Shown: piece after piece, positions 35,384 through 44,551 of the stretch
Position numbering within the stretch: position 1 is the first letter of the stretch
How the letters are laid out: each line of letters starts with the position of its first letter
Origin: Veillonella sp. 3310
Lineage (GTDB): Bacteria; Bacillota; Negativicutes; Veillonellales; Veillonellaceae
Assembly (NCBI RefSeq): GCF_003999875.1
Contig: NZ_RQVJ01000007.1
Coordinates: forward strand, 39,590 to 103,589
Direction of reading: 5' to 3'
DNA length: 64,000 nucleotides
Notes under the pieces: model-generated
What the model was told of the DNA's origin: nothing
The model's input: the letters and a program-made list of their open reading frames with translations, nothing else
Databases searched by the model: none
Translations under genes and position numbers: made by a program

Positions 35384-37309
35384 TTATTCTTTTGATGTAT
35401 CAATTTTTTCTGGCATCACGATACCAGCTGCTTCTAGAGGAGTTTTCTTGCCTTTTTCTTCCTCTTCTACTTTTTCTTGTACCTCTTCTGGACTTAGTAA
35501 AGTGCCATAGCGATACAAGTTTTCCACTTGCTTAGCATCAATGGTTTCTTCTTCCAATAAAGCTTTTGCCATATTATGCAAGAAATCAATATTTTCTGTT
35601 AACAAGTTCATCACATCTCCGTATGCTTCTGCTACGATACGATGCATTTCGTTGTCAATTTTTTCAGCCACTGCTTCGCCATAATTGCGTTCAGAGCCTA
35701 AGCTTTTACCTAAGAAGACTTGCTCTTGGTGTTCACCAAATACCAATGGTCCTAACTCATCGCTCATACCTAAACGAGTAATCATTTCACGAGCAATGTT
35801 CGTCACCATTTGCAAATCCCCAGAGGCGCCGCTACTGATTTCTTTCAGCACTATAGCCTCTGCACAGCGGCCACCCAAAGCCACGCGAATTTGCGCCAAC
35901 AATTGGGAACGAGTCATATAGTTTTTCTCTTCTTGTGGAAGCATCATAGTGTAACCACCTGCGCTACCACGAGGAATGATTGTTACCTTATGCACTGGAT
36001 CTGCATTCGGCCATAAGTGAGCCACTATGGCATGACCAGATTCATGGTAGGCTGTCAATTCACGTTCTTTTTCACTTACCACATGACTTCTACGCTCAGG
36101 TCCGTAGCTTACTTTCTCACTAGCCTCTTCTAAGTCATGCATGGAAATCGTTTTACGATCTTGACGAGCTGCCAATAAAGCTGCTTCATTTAATAAATTG
36201 CTCAAATCAGCACCAGTAAAGCCAGGCACTTTTTTTGCAATGGTTTTTAAATCTACATCTGGATCCAGCGGTTTATTACGAGCATGAACTTGTAAAATCG
36301 CTTCACGACCACGAAGATCTGGACGACCTACTGTCACTTGACGGTCAAAACGACCTGGGCGCAATAATGCTGGGTCTAAAATATCTGGGCGGTTCGTAGC
36401 AGCAATGGTAATAATGCCTTCGTTAGCACCGAACCCATCCATTTCTACCAATAATTGGTTCAATGTTTGTTCACGTTCATCATGACCGCCACCTAGACCG
36501 GCACCACGTTGACGACCTACCGCATCAATTTCATCGATGAAAATAATGCATGGTGCATTTTTCTTAGCTTGACTAAATAAGTCACGCACACGAGAAGCAC
36601 CGACACCGACGAACATTTCTACAAAGTCGGAACCACTGATTGTAAAAAATGGAACTCCTGCTTCCCCTGCTACCGCACGAGCTAATAATGTTTTACCTGT
36701 ACCTGGAGGGCCAAATAATAAGACCCCTTTCGGAATTTTAGCGCCAATCGCATTGAATTTGCCAGGATTACGCAAGAATTCAACGACTTCTTCTAATTCT
36801 TGTTTCGCCTCATCTGCGCCAGCCACATCCTTAAAGGTCACATTTACTTTGCCTTCTCCTTGCATTTTAGCACGGGATTTACCAAAGTTCATGACACGAC
36901 CAGATCCACCTTGCGTAGATTGCATCATAAAGAACCAGAATCCAATAATCAATACAATTGGTAAGGCAGATGTTAATAAACTAACCCACCAAGCAGGTTG
37001 CTCAGGAGGTTGCGCCGTCACATCTACACCACCTTCGGACAATTTTGCAAAAATACCTGCATCACTCGGTGCATAGGTTGCAAATTCTGTACCGGATTTT
37101 AATTTACCTGTAATCGAATGATCCCCTGTAATTGTGACACTCTCTACATTTTTTCGTTGTACCTCTTGTAGGAACGATGTATATGTAATTTCTGATTTAT
37201 TTTTAGTACCTTCAGAAAAAGAGTTAATTGCTGCCACTGCGGCCACAATTATCAACAAATAGAGGAGTACATTTTTTAAGCCTCGCTTCAAATTTTTCTC
37301 CTTTCTCAT
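35384..37309 (-). CDS. ftsH: ATP-dependent zinc metalloprotease FtsH
   Basis: A 641-residue membrane AAA+ protease that removes misfolded membrane proteins and regulators. Two N-terminal membrane segments flank a small periplasmic domain (about residues 12-125). The Walker A motif GPPGTGKT is at 200-207 and Walker B is [11 protein letters not shown]. The zinc motif HESGH lies near residue 425. The first in-frame start (37309) lacks a good ribosome binding site. A TTG at 37291, six codons in, has AAAGGAG at the right distance and may be the real start. Last gene of the divIC-ppx-tilS-hpt-ftsH cluster. Confidence 0.97.
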   Translation of the reverse strand: MRKEKNLKRGLKNVLLYLLIIVAAVAAINSFSEGTKNKSEITYTSFLQEVQRKNVESVTITGDHSITGKLKSGTEFATYAPSDAGIFAKLSEGGVDVTAQPPEQPAWWVSLLTSALPIVLIIGFWFFMMQSTQGGSGRVMNFGKSRAKMQGEGKVNVTFKDVAGADEAKQELEEVVEFLRNPGKFNAIGAKIPKGVLLFGPPGTGKTLLARAVAGEAGVPFFTISGSDFVEMFVGVGASRVRDLFSQAKKNAPCIIFIDEIDAVGRQRGAGLGGGHDEREQTLNQLLVEMDGFGANEGIITIAATNRPDILDPALLRPGRFDRQVTVGRPDLRGREAILQVHARNKPLDPDVDLKTIAKKVPGFTGADLSNLLNEAALLAARQDRKTISMHDLEEASEKVSYGPERRSHVVSEKERELTAYHESGHAIVAHLWPNADPVHKVTIIPRGSAGGYTMMLPQEEKNYMTRSQLLAQIRVALGGRCAEAIVLKEISSGASGDLQMVTNIAREMITRLGMSDELGPLVFGEHQEQVFLGKSLGSERNYGEAVAEKIDNEMHRIVAEAYGDVMNLLTENIDFLHNMAKALLEEETIDAKQVENLYRYGTLLSPEEVQEKVEEEEKGKKTPLEAAGIVMPEKIDTSKE

Positions 37310-37366
37310 CTATAATCTAAATTGATACTTATTTATCATATCAAATTTTGTCGAATATATCAACGA

Positions 37367-37903
37367 TTATTGATAGACTTCTTCTTTCAAAATGCCTATA
37401 TAAGGCAATTGACGATATTTTTCATCGTAATCTAAACCATAACCAATCACAAACTCATCAGGGATAACAAATCCTTCATAGTCTACATGGACATCTACTT
37501 TACGACGATCTGGTTTATTCAATAAGGAACAAAGACGAACGCTTGCTGCCTTACGAGATTGTAAGTTTTCTAGTAAATAAGACAAAGTAGTACCTGTATC
37601 TACAATATCTTCTACTACAATGACGTGTTTTCCTTCTACAGGACGGTCTAAATCCTTTAGAATGCGCACAACGCCACTGCTCACCGTGCTACTACCATAG
37701 CTAGAGCAAGAAATAAAATCCATTTTTACATCGCCTTCAATATGACGTGCTAAATCTGTAAAGAATACAATGGCCCCTTTTAATACGCCTACAAGGACAA
37801 TTTCTTTACCTTTATAATCTTCTGTAATTTGACGGCCTAATTCTGCCACTCGTTTTTGAATTTGTTCTTCTGAAAGTAATAATTCTTTCACTTCTGGTAT
37901 CAT
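37367..37903 (-). CDS. hpt: Hypoxanthine phosphoribosyltransferase
   Basis: A 178-residue purine salvage enzyme converting hypoxanthine or guanine to IMP or GMP with PRPP. The PRPP motif VIVVEDIVDTGTTLSYL is near residues 94-110, and the purine-site segment LVGVLKGAIVFF lies upstream. Gene order tilS-hpt-ftsH is conserved in Firmicutes. Start at ATG behind AAGGAG. Confidence 0.97.
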   Translation of the reverse strand: MIPEVKELLLSEEQIQKRVAELGRQITEDYKGKEIVLVGVLKGAIVFFTDLARHIEGDVKMDFISCSSYGSSTVSSGVVRILKDLDRPVEGKHVIVVEDIVDTGTTLSYLLENLQSRKAASVRLCSLLNKPDRRKVDVHVDYEGFVIPDEFVIGYGLDYDEKYRQLPYIGILKEEVYQ

Positions 37904-37925
37904 AGTAACTCCTTATTAGTTAGGT

Positions 37926-39224
37926 CTATTTCTTTTCTATGTCAGTACATAGAACAATCTTAATTGTATCATATGACGTCAAAACTTGCACCTGACGAAA
38001 CCTAAATTCTTTTCCTTTTGGCCCTTTTACCAGTGAAAGCAAGCTATCCATCACCGTTTGACTCAACTGTTCTGGTCGTACATAGGGACTTAATATTCGT
38101 TTCCACAACCGACTCACTAAAGCATCATGCTCGCCCATCAAACCTCGTTTATCCAACACTATGCTATCACCAGTATGACTGACATAGTCCGTTTCTAACC
38201 GTGTCACCGCTTGCTCGAAATAGGAGACATCACATTGTGCCAACGCTCCTAAGCGGCACAGAGCCTGTACCGTTTGCGGATACCGCTCTGCACAAGTAGG
38301 TAGTAACACTTGGCGAATCCAGTTTCTATCATAGGTCGTATCTAGATTTGATGCATCTTCTCCATGAAAACAATGTAGCCACTTTGCATAGTCTTGTAAT
38401 ACCTGCTTGGACACTGTTAAGCAAGGTCGCCACACATCTTCCGTTATGGCCTTCATACCTTGCAATCCCTCTAGCCCAGATCCACGTAATACATGCGCTA
38501 AAATGGTTTCCCCTTGATCGTCTAAGTGGTGGGCAGTCACAATATATTCATACCCCTTATCTTCTGCAATATCTCGCATATGTTCATACCGCAGTTGACG
38601 TCCCATCATCTCAAAGGACACTCCTGCTTCTTTGGCCTTTTCCATGACATCTTCTTTCACCGTATAGCACGGCATCCCAAATTGTAGAGCATACCATTCT
38701 ACCAAGGTAACTTCTTCCGATGCTTCTGGTCTTAGACCATGGTCCATGGTAAATACACCTACATTGGTGAAACCTTCTACGTACAGATAATGCAACAAAG
38801 CAATGGAATCTACCCCACCGGAACAAGCTAGTAATACAGGTGTATCCTTTGTCATCACATCGCCCATGGATTCCTTAACAGCTTGTCGCAGCCGCAACAG
38901 AGTAGCCCACATATCTCCATACAACGTTTTTTCTTGGCTACGATTCATCGGCCTAGTACAGTGAAACATGCGGTGCCGATAGGTATGGTACTGATTAATA
39001 CAATCCTCTCCATAGAATGTATTCAACACATTGCGACTGTGGTCCACTTGGTCTGCCAGTTCCTCCATTGTCAGTAAAGGCACCACCATCTCCACATGTT
39101 TTCGTGTCTCATTCGCTTTTTCCACTTCAATAACGGTGTGAAAGTCCCCTTGGCTTTCATAGGCATCTAATAAACTATCCACCAAGGTTTCCCAAAAATA
39201 ATAGCTTTCTTTATCTTCCACCAT
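37926..39224 (-). CDS. tilS: tRNA(Ile)-lysidine synthase with N-terminal extension
   Basis: A 432-residue enzyme that puts lysidine on C34 of tRNA-Ile2 so it reads AUA. The PP-loop ATP motif SGGVDS is at residues 135-140, unusually far in; in most TilS it lies within the first 40 residues. TAHHLDDQGETILAHVLRGSGLEGLQGM is the diagnostic core. After the core there are only about 300 residues, so the C-terminal domain of long TilS is absent, as in the short Aquifex type. The first 125 residues are helical and unrecognised. The start overlaps ppx by 14 nt; no later start has a clear ribosome site. tRNA with CAT anticodon is encoded at 22491. Confidence 0.9.
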   Translation of the reverse strand: MVEDKESYYFWETLVDSLLDAYESQGDFHTVIEVEKANETRKHVEMVVPLLTMEELADQVDHSRNVLNTFYGEDCINQYHTYRHRMFHCTRPMNRSQEKTLYGDMWATLLRLRQAVKESMGDVMTKDTPVLLACSGGVDSIALLHYLYVEGFTNVGVFTMDHGLRPEASEEVTLVEWYALQFGMPCYTVKEDVMEKAKEAGVSFEMMGRQLRYEHMRDIAEDKGYEYIVTAHHLDDQGETILAHVLRGSGLEGLQGMKAITEDVWRPCLTVSKQVLQDYAKWLHCFHGEDASNLDTTYDRNWIRQVLLPTCAERYPQTVQALCRLGALAQCDVSYFEQAVTRLETDYVSHTGDSIVLDKRGLMGEHDALVSRLWKRILSPYVRPEQLSQTVMDSLLSLVKGPKGKEFRFRQVQVLTSYDTIKIVLCTDIEKK

Positions 39225-40119
39225 ATTGTGATTGCCACCCTTCTAAGCCATCGGCTTCACTAATCACAATAGATCCAATTTGATACGTATCCATCAGTGA
39301 TGTAATAATCTCAGCCCCTGGCACAATGATATCTACACGACCTGGTTGTAAGCCTTTCACTTGCAATCGTTCCTCACGGCTCATATAGCGAAGTTGTAAT
39401 ATCATAGCTTCGATAGTACCACGGTCCATGCGATGCCCCTGTATTTGTTTTGGATCGTACGTTTCCATTTGCAAATCGATAGCTGCTAGCGATGTAACAG
39501 TACCGCCAATGCCAATAAACTCACCAAAGGTGCCTTCGATAGGTAATTCATCCCACATGCGTACCGTTTCTTCCCATACACGTTGCGGCCCCTCTGCGGA
39601 CATCTCTTGCATACGCACCGCCCCAGCAGGATAGGATTTCGTAAAATATACATGTTGTGCATTACCCAAGGCAATTTCCGTACTTCCTCCCCCTACATCA
39701 ATCGTAGCATAGTGAAAGTCTGGATTTTCATAAACCGTAGCTCCCTTAAATCCATAAGTAGCCTCTTCATCACCGCTTAGCACACGGTATTCCATAGGAC
39801 ACGCTTCCTTGGCTTGTTCCAAGAAGTCCTGACCATTCCCTGATTCCCGAATGGCACTCGTAGCAAGACCAATACGGATAGTGGCGCCATAATCATCTAA
39901 GACCGCATAGATTTCTTTGAGTGCTTGTAGGCCACGTTCCATAGCTTCTTTTGTTAATAATCCATCAGTACTACGCTTACCTAATTGTGTAGTCCATATT
40001 TGCTTCGGTTCATTTTGCCACTGCGCTCCATCATAGGTACCCAATAATACTCGAAACGAGTTGGACCCTAAATCTACAATTCCGATCCGACTACCTTGTT
40101 GCACTGTATATTGTTCCAT
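39211..40119 (-). CDS. ppx: Ppx/GppA family phosphatase
   Basis: A 302-residue ASKHA-fold enzyme that degrades polyphosphate and/or pppGpp. The first phosphate loop VDLGSNSFRVL is near residues 15-25, TIDVGGGSTEIALG is near 138-151, and GIGGTVTSLAAI follows. It lacks the C-terminal HD domain of E. coli Ppx, which is usual for the short bacterial form. It overlaps tilS and lies downstream of the divIC-like gene. Polyphosphatase versus guanosine pentaphosphatase activity cannot be told from sequence. Confidence 0.93.
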   Translation of the reverse strand: MEQYTVQQGSRIGIVDLGSNSFRVLLGTYDGAQWQNEPKQIWTTQLGKRSTDGLLTKEAMERGLQALKEIYAVLDDYGATIRIGLATSAIRESGNGQDFLEQAKEACPMEYRVLSGDEEATYGFKGATVYENPDFHYATIDVGGGSTEIALGNAQHVYFTKSYPAGAVRMQEMSAEGPQRVWEETVRMWDELPIEGTFGEFIGIGGTVTSLAAIDLQMETYDPKQIQGHRMDRGTIEAMILQLRYMSREERLQVKGLQPGRVDIIVPGAEIITSLMDTYQIGSIVISEADGLEGWQSQYGGR

Positions 40120-40190
40120 TTATATCACTCAACTTTCTATCTCTTGTGATTTACATCCATATTTACAGCCTATCCATAGTATACACAAAA

Positions 40191-40214
40191 AAAGTGATAC
40201 CTATGTATCACTTT
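40191..40214 (-). terminator. Terminator after the divIC-like gene
   Basis: AAAGTGATAC pairs exactly with GTATCACTTT around a 4-nt loop, 3 nt past the stop codon. It is followed on the minus strand by TTTTTTGTG. It should separate the divIC-like gene from ppx. Confidence 0.85.
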
Positions 40215-40217
40215 CCC

Positions 40218-40517
40218 TTATCGAACATAGGGAACTTCCCCAGGTTTCACTAGGCCCAATTCTTCCCTCGCTACACCTTCGATATGTTTATCGTCTTCTA
40301 ACAATTTCTTTTGCTCTGATAAACTTTCATTTTCTTGTTTTAATTCCTGTAATTGTTGCTCCAACTGTTGTTTTTCTTGATGCAAGCTATAAATCGTATA
40401 CACTTGTTGCACTAATACGATTGCAAACAAGACGAATACAGCGTAGCGTATCTTCTTCCATGTACCACTTGCTTTTGCCCTAACAGGACGTCGCGGCCTT
40501 CTATTACCATTTTCCAT
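40218..40517 (-). CDS. Septum formation initiator (DivIC/FtsB-like)
   Basis: A 99-residue bitopic protein. It has a basic cytoplasmic start (RRPRRPVRAKA), one membrane helix (about residues 23-39), and a periplasmic leucine-zipper coiled coil (EKQQLEQQLQELKQENESLSEQKKLLE). It ends EELGLVKPGEVPYV, the conserved C-terminal motif of DivIC/FtsB. It links FtsL and the divisome synthases. The start was set at ATG 40517 because an earlier in-frame codon lies inside the ribosome site. Placement beside ppx and tilS follows the Firmicute order. Confidence 0.9.
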   Translation of the reverse strand: MENGNRRPRRPVRAKASGTWKKIRYAVFVLFAIVLVQQVYTIYSLHQEKQQLEQQLQELKQENESLSEQKKLLEDDKHIEGVAREELGLVKPGEVPYVR

Positions 40518-40757
40518 GGTCTTCACTCCCAATTTCTATTGATTCGATGTTACCTATTTTGCCTATATCTTTTGTATAGGATGCTGTATAGTTTTATATA
40601 TAGTTGTATTATAGCATATCTCCACAGCTCCGTGTAAACTTCATTCACAATAATTAAGTCTCCATACTACATGTTGCTGCTACTCATACAAGAGTAATCT
40701 CTGGATTATAAGTCAAAATGGTGTTATAGGAGAAAATGAGTTGTTAAACAAATTCCA

Positions 40758-40765
40758 ATTTTTTG
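40758..40765 (+). repeat. Left target-site duplication of the ISL3 element
   Basis: ATTTTTTG is repeated exactly at 42347-42354 on the other side of the element, an 8-bp duplication as expected for ISL3. Confidence 0.9.
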
Positions 40766-40899
40766 GGTTCTATAATATATCTTGGGGAGACAGCAAAAGC
40801 CATCCCCCCAAGGTATATTTTTTATGCAAAAAAATAGGCATATCATTCAGTTTACTTTACAATATAAGTAACCACACAAATAAGAAAGGACTGAAGCAT

Positions 40900-42147
40900 A
40901 TGCCTACATTAGATTATACTGAACTTTTTACAAATATTAAAGCAAATTTTATTCATGATGTCGTATTTGATGAGGAAAGTAAGGCTGTTATCTACTATAT
41001 TAAGTTGCCTAGAGCCACTCATACATGTCCTATATGTGGATCTGTACACACAGAGGTAAAAGGGTATTACACACGTACTATTAAACTAGGTACAGAAGTA
41101 AGTGCACAATATAGTCATTGCAAAAAAGTTGGGAAGTATACGCAACGGAGATATCGTTGCACCTCCTGCGGTAAAACTTTCAATGAAAAAAATCCTTTCA
41201 TAAGTAAGTATTTGCAGATGAGTAAAGCTGTAATAGCCACGATGATGTACAGGCTACAAGGTACTCATACCTATACAGATATTGCTAAAGAGCTAGATGT
41301 ATCTACGACCACTGTCATCCGCATGTTTACCAAGACCTTTCACTTTGGGATACCAGTTTCTTTACCAACGACACTAGCTATTGATGAGTTCAGAGGAAAC
41401 GCTGGTGGGCAAAAGTTTCAGGTCATCGTCACAGACCCAAAAGGTAAACGGGTATTAGATATTTTGCCTGAAAGAAGTGAAGTAGTTTTATATAGCTACT
41501 TTACACAGTTTAGTTTACAGGAACGCTCTAAGGTGCGTTATCTAGTCATGGATATGTCGGAGTTTTTCCGTTCTAAGATGAGAAAACTGTTTCCTCATGC
41601 TACTATTATTGCCGATCGATTTCATCTAGTGCGACTGGTAGGTTGGGGATTTGAGAATGTTAGAAAACGTGAGCAGAAGCGTTTAAAGAACTCAGGATCT
41701 TACATTAAACGATCTCGCAAACTATGTCGTAAGGCATTCCGCACACTCTCTGAGGGTGAACGTGTTCGCTTATTTGAAGTTCTACGAAAGTCTGATGACT
41801 TAAGACAAGCCTATGCATTGAAGCATTATTTCGAGCACCTCTTTACTTCAAAGGGTCGAACAGCTATTGAAGATACATTATCTAACTTTCTGGCTCTTGT
41901 GAAAGTAGCAAATCTTAATGAATTTAACAACCTCTTACGCTCGTTCACAAGTTGGCATGACGAAGTAGTTAATGCTTTTCTATTACCATACTCTAACGGT
42001 TTTACAGAGGGTTGTAACAACAAAACTAAGGTATTGAAACGCAATAGCTATGGCGTTCGTCATTTTGGTCGTTTTAGAGCTAGATTACTGATGATCTTGC
42101 CTAGTATATACAACAAGCCTGATACACCTGTACCTGTCGCTGCATAG
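40900..42147 (+). CDS. ISL3 family transposase
   Basis: A 415-residue transposase. It has an N-terminal zinc finger (CPICGS near residue 45 and YRCTSCGKTF), a helix-turn-helix (TYTDIAKELDVSTTTVIRMF), and a DDE catalytic domain. The catalytic acids appear as Asp in LAIDEFRGN, Asp in IIADRFHLVR, and Glu in SNGFTEGCNNKTKVLKR. No frameshift or internal stop. The start was set to ATG 40900, with AGAAAGGA 9 nt before; the longer reading frame extends across the inverted repeat. A terminator hairpin follows. Confidence 0.95.
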   Translation: MPTLDYTELFTNIKANFIHDVVFDEESKAVIYYIKLPRATHTCPICGSVHTEVKGYYTRTIKLGTEVSAQYSHCKKVGKYTQRRYRCTSCGKTFNEKNPFISKYLQMSKAVIATMMYRLQGTHTYTDIAKELDVSTTTVIRMFTKTFHFGIPVSLPTTLAIDEFRGNAGGQKFQVIVTDPKGKRVLDILPERSEVVLYSYFTQFSLQERSKVRYLVMDMSEFFRSKMRKLFPHATIIADRFHLVRLVGWGFENVRKREQKRLKNSGSYIKRSRKLCRKAFRTLSEGERVRLFEVLRKSDDLRQAYALKHYFEHLFTSKGRTAIEDTLSNFLALVKVANLNEFNNLLRSFTSWHDEVVNAFLLPYSNGFTEGCNNKTKVLKRNSYGVRHFGRFRARLLMILPSIYNKPDTPVPVAA

Positions 42148-42187
42148 ACTGTTAACTATATTATATGATAGTAGTCTCCCTACAAAA

Positions 42188-42253
42188 AAACATAAGTGGG
42201 GCTACTTTGTGATACCTAAAATTAGTTACATCCATTGTATCTCACTTATGTTT
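42188..42253 (+). terminator. Terminator of the transposase gene
   Basis: AAACATAAGTG pairs exactly with CACTTATGTTT, enclosing an inner GATAC/GTATC pairing, inside the IS right part. A T-rich tail follows. Confidence 0.65.
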
Positions 42254-42346
42254 CTTTGTATTTCCTTATATTTATATTTTTATACAGTTCTTATGTGAAA
42301 GAAACTGAACAGCTTAATTGCTGTCCCCCAAAATTGACATAGAGCC

Positions 42347-42354
42347 ATTTTTTG
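42347..42354 (+). repeat. Right target-site duplication of the ISL3 element
   Basis: ATTTTTTG, identical to 40758-40765. The next bases GTCAAAGAGCC (42354-42364) resemble the ISL3 right tip and might be an older remnant. Confidence 0.9.
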
Positions 42355-42398
42355 TCAAAGAGCCATAACTCCCTACATAATCACTATGTAATTACAAT

Positions 42399-42429
42399 AA
42401 AAAGCGACCCCATAAAGAGGTCGCTTTTT
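42399..42429 (-). terminator. Terminator of the carboxyltransferase gene
   Basis: AAAAAGCGACC pairs exactly with GGTCGCTTTTT around a 9-nt loop, 21 nt past the stop codon. Confidence 0.9.
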
Positions 42430-42450
42430 ATATGTGAATGTAAGGATTAA

Positions 42451-43857
42451 CTATTCACCTTTGTAGTTCAATACTTTTTGAGTTACAGGTGTTGCATGTT
42501 TTTCGAAGTATTGAAGTGCTACTTCTGGGAACATAGCGTATGTTAATACGTCTTCTTCTGTTACGCCAGTGAAGCCTTTAGCTTCAAGATCAGCACGCAT
42601 TTTTTCCATTTCTGGAGCTACGTCATCAGCTGGACGATGAGTGATAGGAGTTTCATCACCAATGATTAATTCTTTGATTTCTGGTTTTACAGCTGCTGGA
42701 AGTTGACCGTATTTACCACGAACTAAGTCTTTTACTTCAGCTGGTGTAGTGTTGTAACGAGGCAATCCTTGGGATTGGAACAACACGTTCATCATAGCCA
42801 TTGTACCAACGATTTGAGATGTTGGAGTTACCAATGGAGGGAAGCCAAGATCTTCACGAACACGAGGCATTTCATCCATTACGTCGAAGAATTTATCAGC
42901 CATACCCATTTCTTTCAATTGGTTTTGAGTATTGGACAACATACCGCCAGGGATTTGGTAGTGACGAACTTCTGGCAATACTTCATGAGCTGGAGTCAAG
43001 CCGAATTCATCAGCGATTTCTTTACGAACGCCACGGAAGTATGTAGCTAATTCACGCATTTTAGCAAGATCTAAACCAGTATCGTATGGAGTGTTTTTGA
43101 AGATTTCAACGATAGATTCAGTAGCAGGTTGGCTAGTTGCATGACCGAATGGGCTCAATGCAGTGTCGATGATGTCAACACCAGCTTCTACTGCTTTTAA
43201 GTATGTAGCAGATGCTAAACCGCAAGTGAAATGGCTGTGTAAATCAATATCAAATTTTTCGCCAAACTCTTTACGTAAGTCTTTTACTAAGGATTCTGCA
43301 TCGTATGGAGCTAACAAGCCGGACATATCTTTGATACAAAGGGAATCGATACCCATTTCTTTCAATTCTTTAGCTACTTTTACGAAGCTTTCATTAGTGT
43401 GTACAGGGCTGATTGTATAAACCATAGTACCTTGTACATGAACGCCAGCTTTATTACCTGCTTCGATAGCAGCACGCATGTTGCGAGGGTCGTTCAATGC
43501 GTCGAAAATACGGATGCGGTCCATACCGTTTTCTTTTGCTTTACGAACGAATGCTTCTACCACATCATCAGCATAATGTTTGTAACCCAATAAGTTTTGG
43601 CCACGAAGTAACATTTGCAATGGTGTGTTTTTTAAGTTTGCTTTTAATGTACGAAGACGTTCCCATGGGTTTTCATCCAAGAAACGGATACAGCTATCAA
43701 ATGTAGCACCACCCCAACATTCCAATGCATCATAACCAATTTCATCCAATTGTTGTAATGCTGGAAGCATGTGTTTCATGCGCATACGTGTAGCCAAGAT
43801 AGATTGATGACCATCACGAAGAACTGTTTCTACTAATCTTACTCTTTTTGCACTCAT
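42451..43857 (-). CDS. Pyruvate/oxaloacetate carboxyltransferase subunit
   Basis: A 468-residue biotin-dependent carboxyltransferase domain protein: oxaloacetate decarboxylase alpha, pyruvate carboxylase subunit B or transcarboxylase 5S type. The TIM barrel starts with VETVLRDGHQS (metal-binding Asp), continues with ALECWGGATFD and IRIFDALNDPRN, and has the metal ligand pair in DLHSHF. The biotin-accepting C-terminal domain is absent, so a separate biotin carrier protein must be used. In Negativicutes such proteins work in oxaloacetate formation or Na+-linked decarboxylation. Strong ribosome site; a hairpin lies in the leader. Which of the three reactions it serves cannot be read here. Confidence 0.92.
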   Translation of the reverse strand: MSAKRVRLVETVLRDGHQSILATRMRMKHMLPALQQLDEIGYDALECWGGATFDSCIRFLDENPWERLRTLKANLKNTPLQMLLRGQNLLGYKHYADDVVEAFVRKAKENGMDRIRIFDALNDPRNMRAAIEAGNKAGVHVQGTMVYTISPVHTNESFVKVAKELKEMGIDSLCIKDMSGLLAPYDAESLVKDLRKEFGEKFDIDLHSHFTCGLASATYLKAVEAGVDIIDTALSPFGHATSQPATESIVEIFKNTPYDTGLDLAKMRELATYFRGVRKEIADEFGLTPAHEVLPEVRHYQIPGGMLSNTQNQLKEMGMADKFFDVMDEMPRVREDLGFPPLVTPTSQIVGTMAMMNVLFQSQGLPRYNTTPAEVKDLVRGKYGQLPAAVKPEIKELIIGDETPITHRPADDVAPEMEKMRADLEAKGFTGVTEEDVLTYAMFPEVALQYFEKHATPVTQKVLNYKGE

Positions 43858-43880
43858 AATCCTTCTCCTTCACATTGACC

Positions 43881-43914
43881 CTCCCTATCAAGACTCTACC
43901 ACCTGATAGAAGGG
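43881..43914 (-). promoter_or_regulatory. Leader hairpin upstream of the carboxyltransferase gene
   Basis: CTATCA pairs with TGATAG across a 13-nt loop, extended by CCCT/AGG-type pairing, about 25-60 nt before the start codon. No known riboswitch was recognised. The rest of the 254-nt gap is AT-rich and holds no gene. Confidence 0.4.
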
Positions 43915-44111
43915 GAATTATTAAATACATGAGTTACTGTTATCTCATGTACATTGTACATACCTATATTAGACTACTAAACGCTTTCTTTGTCAACCTA
44001 AACACATGCTTTTTAGTCATATGAATTTTATCGATGTACTTCCATGTTTTTATACTAATATAGAGGGATTTTATTAGATACTTTTCGATATTTATTGTAA
44101 ACCTGTTATCT

Positions 44112-44432
44112 TTATTTTACTTTTTTTGGTGCCGTTTCTAACAGGATATTGTTTCCATTTCGTTTGACTTGAATGGAGAAATCTTTTACATCTTCTTTAA
44201 AATAATCCATTTTTATTGCTAACAATAACTTGCCGATTTCTGTTTTTATCCGCTCCGTTAAAAACTCTTGGTAGAAATCATCTTCTGTTTTTTGATGAGA
44301 TATTTTTGTTACTGCTTTGTTACCAGCTTTGGCATCATCTTTCAATACTGCAGTCTCAAACGTTTCCGTTTCAACAAAGCCTTTCATCATATCTGCATCA
44401 CTTAATCCTTTTTGGATTTTAAATTTTGCCAT
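44112..44432 (-). CDS. Small soluble protein of unknown function
   Basis: A 106-residue charged protein with no signal, membrane segment or known motif. It begins MAKFKIQKGLSDADMMKGF, has an acidic/basic helical middle (KTEDDFYQEFLTERIKTEIGKLL) and ends with a basic tip. Good AAGGAG site. It stands alone between the carboxyltransferase and the following exported protein, with 119 nt upstream. I do not recognise the family. Confidence 0.65.
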   Translation of the reverse strand: MAKFKIQKGLSDADMMKGFVETETFETAVLKDDAKAGNKAVTKISHQKTEDDFYQEFLTERIKTEIGKLLLAIKMDYFKEDVKDFSIQVKRNGNNILLETAPKKVK

Positions 44433-44551
44433 TTTTTAATTTCTCCTTTCCTAATCTTCCACATTTTCGTTTCTATTATGACTAATTGTTATAGCTATCT
44501 ACGAAATATAGTGAATTTTGTTACTGAAAGTTACGAAATATTTCTATCTTT

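Larger units (their letters stand above)
40766..42346 (+). mobile_element. Intact ISL3-family insertion sequence, 1581 bp
   Basis: The element begins GGTTCTATAATATA and ends with the inverted partner of GGCTCTATGTCAATTTTGGG. Both imperfect ends contain a GGGG(G)ACAGC-type box. It carries one complete transposase gene and is flanked by the perfect 8-bp repeat ATTTTTTG. Intact ends, gene and target repeat suggest recent insertion and possible activity. It inserted between a divIC-like gene and a carboxyltransferase gene without breaking either. Confidence 0.93.
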
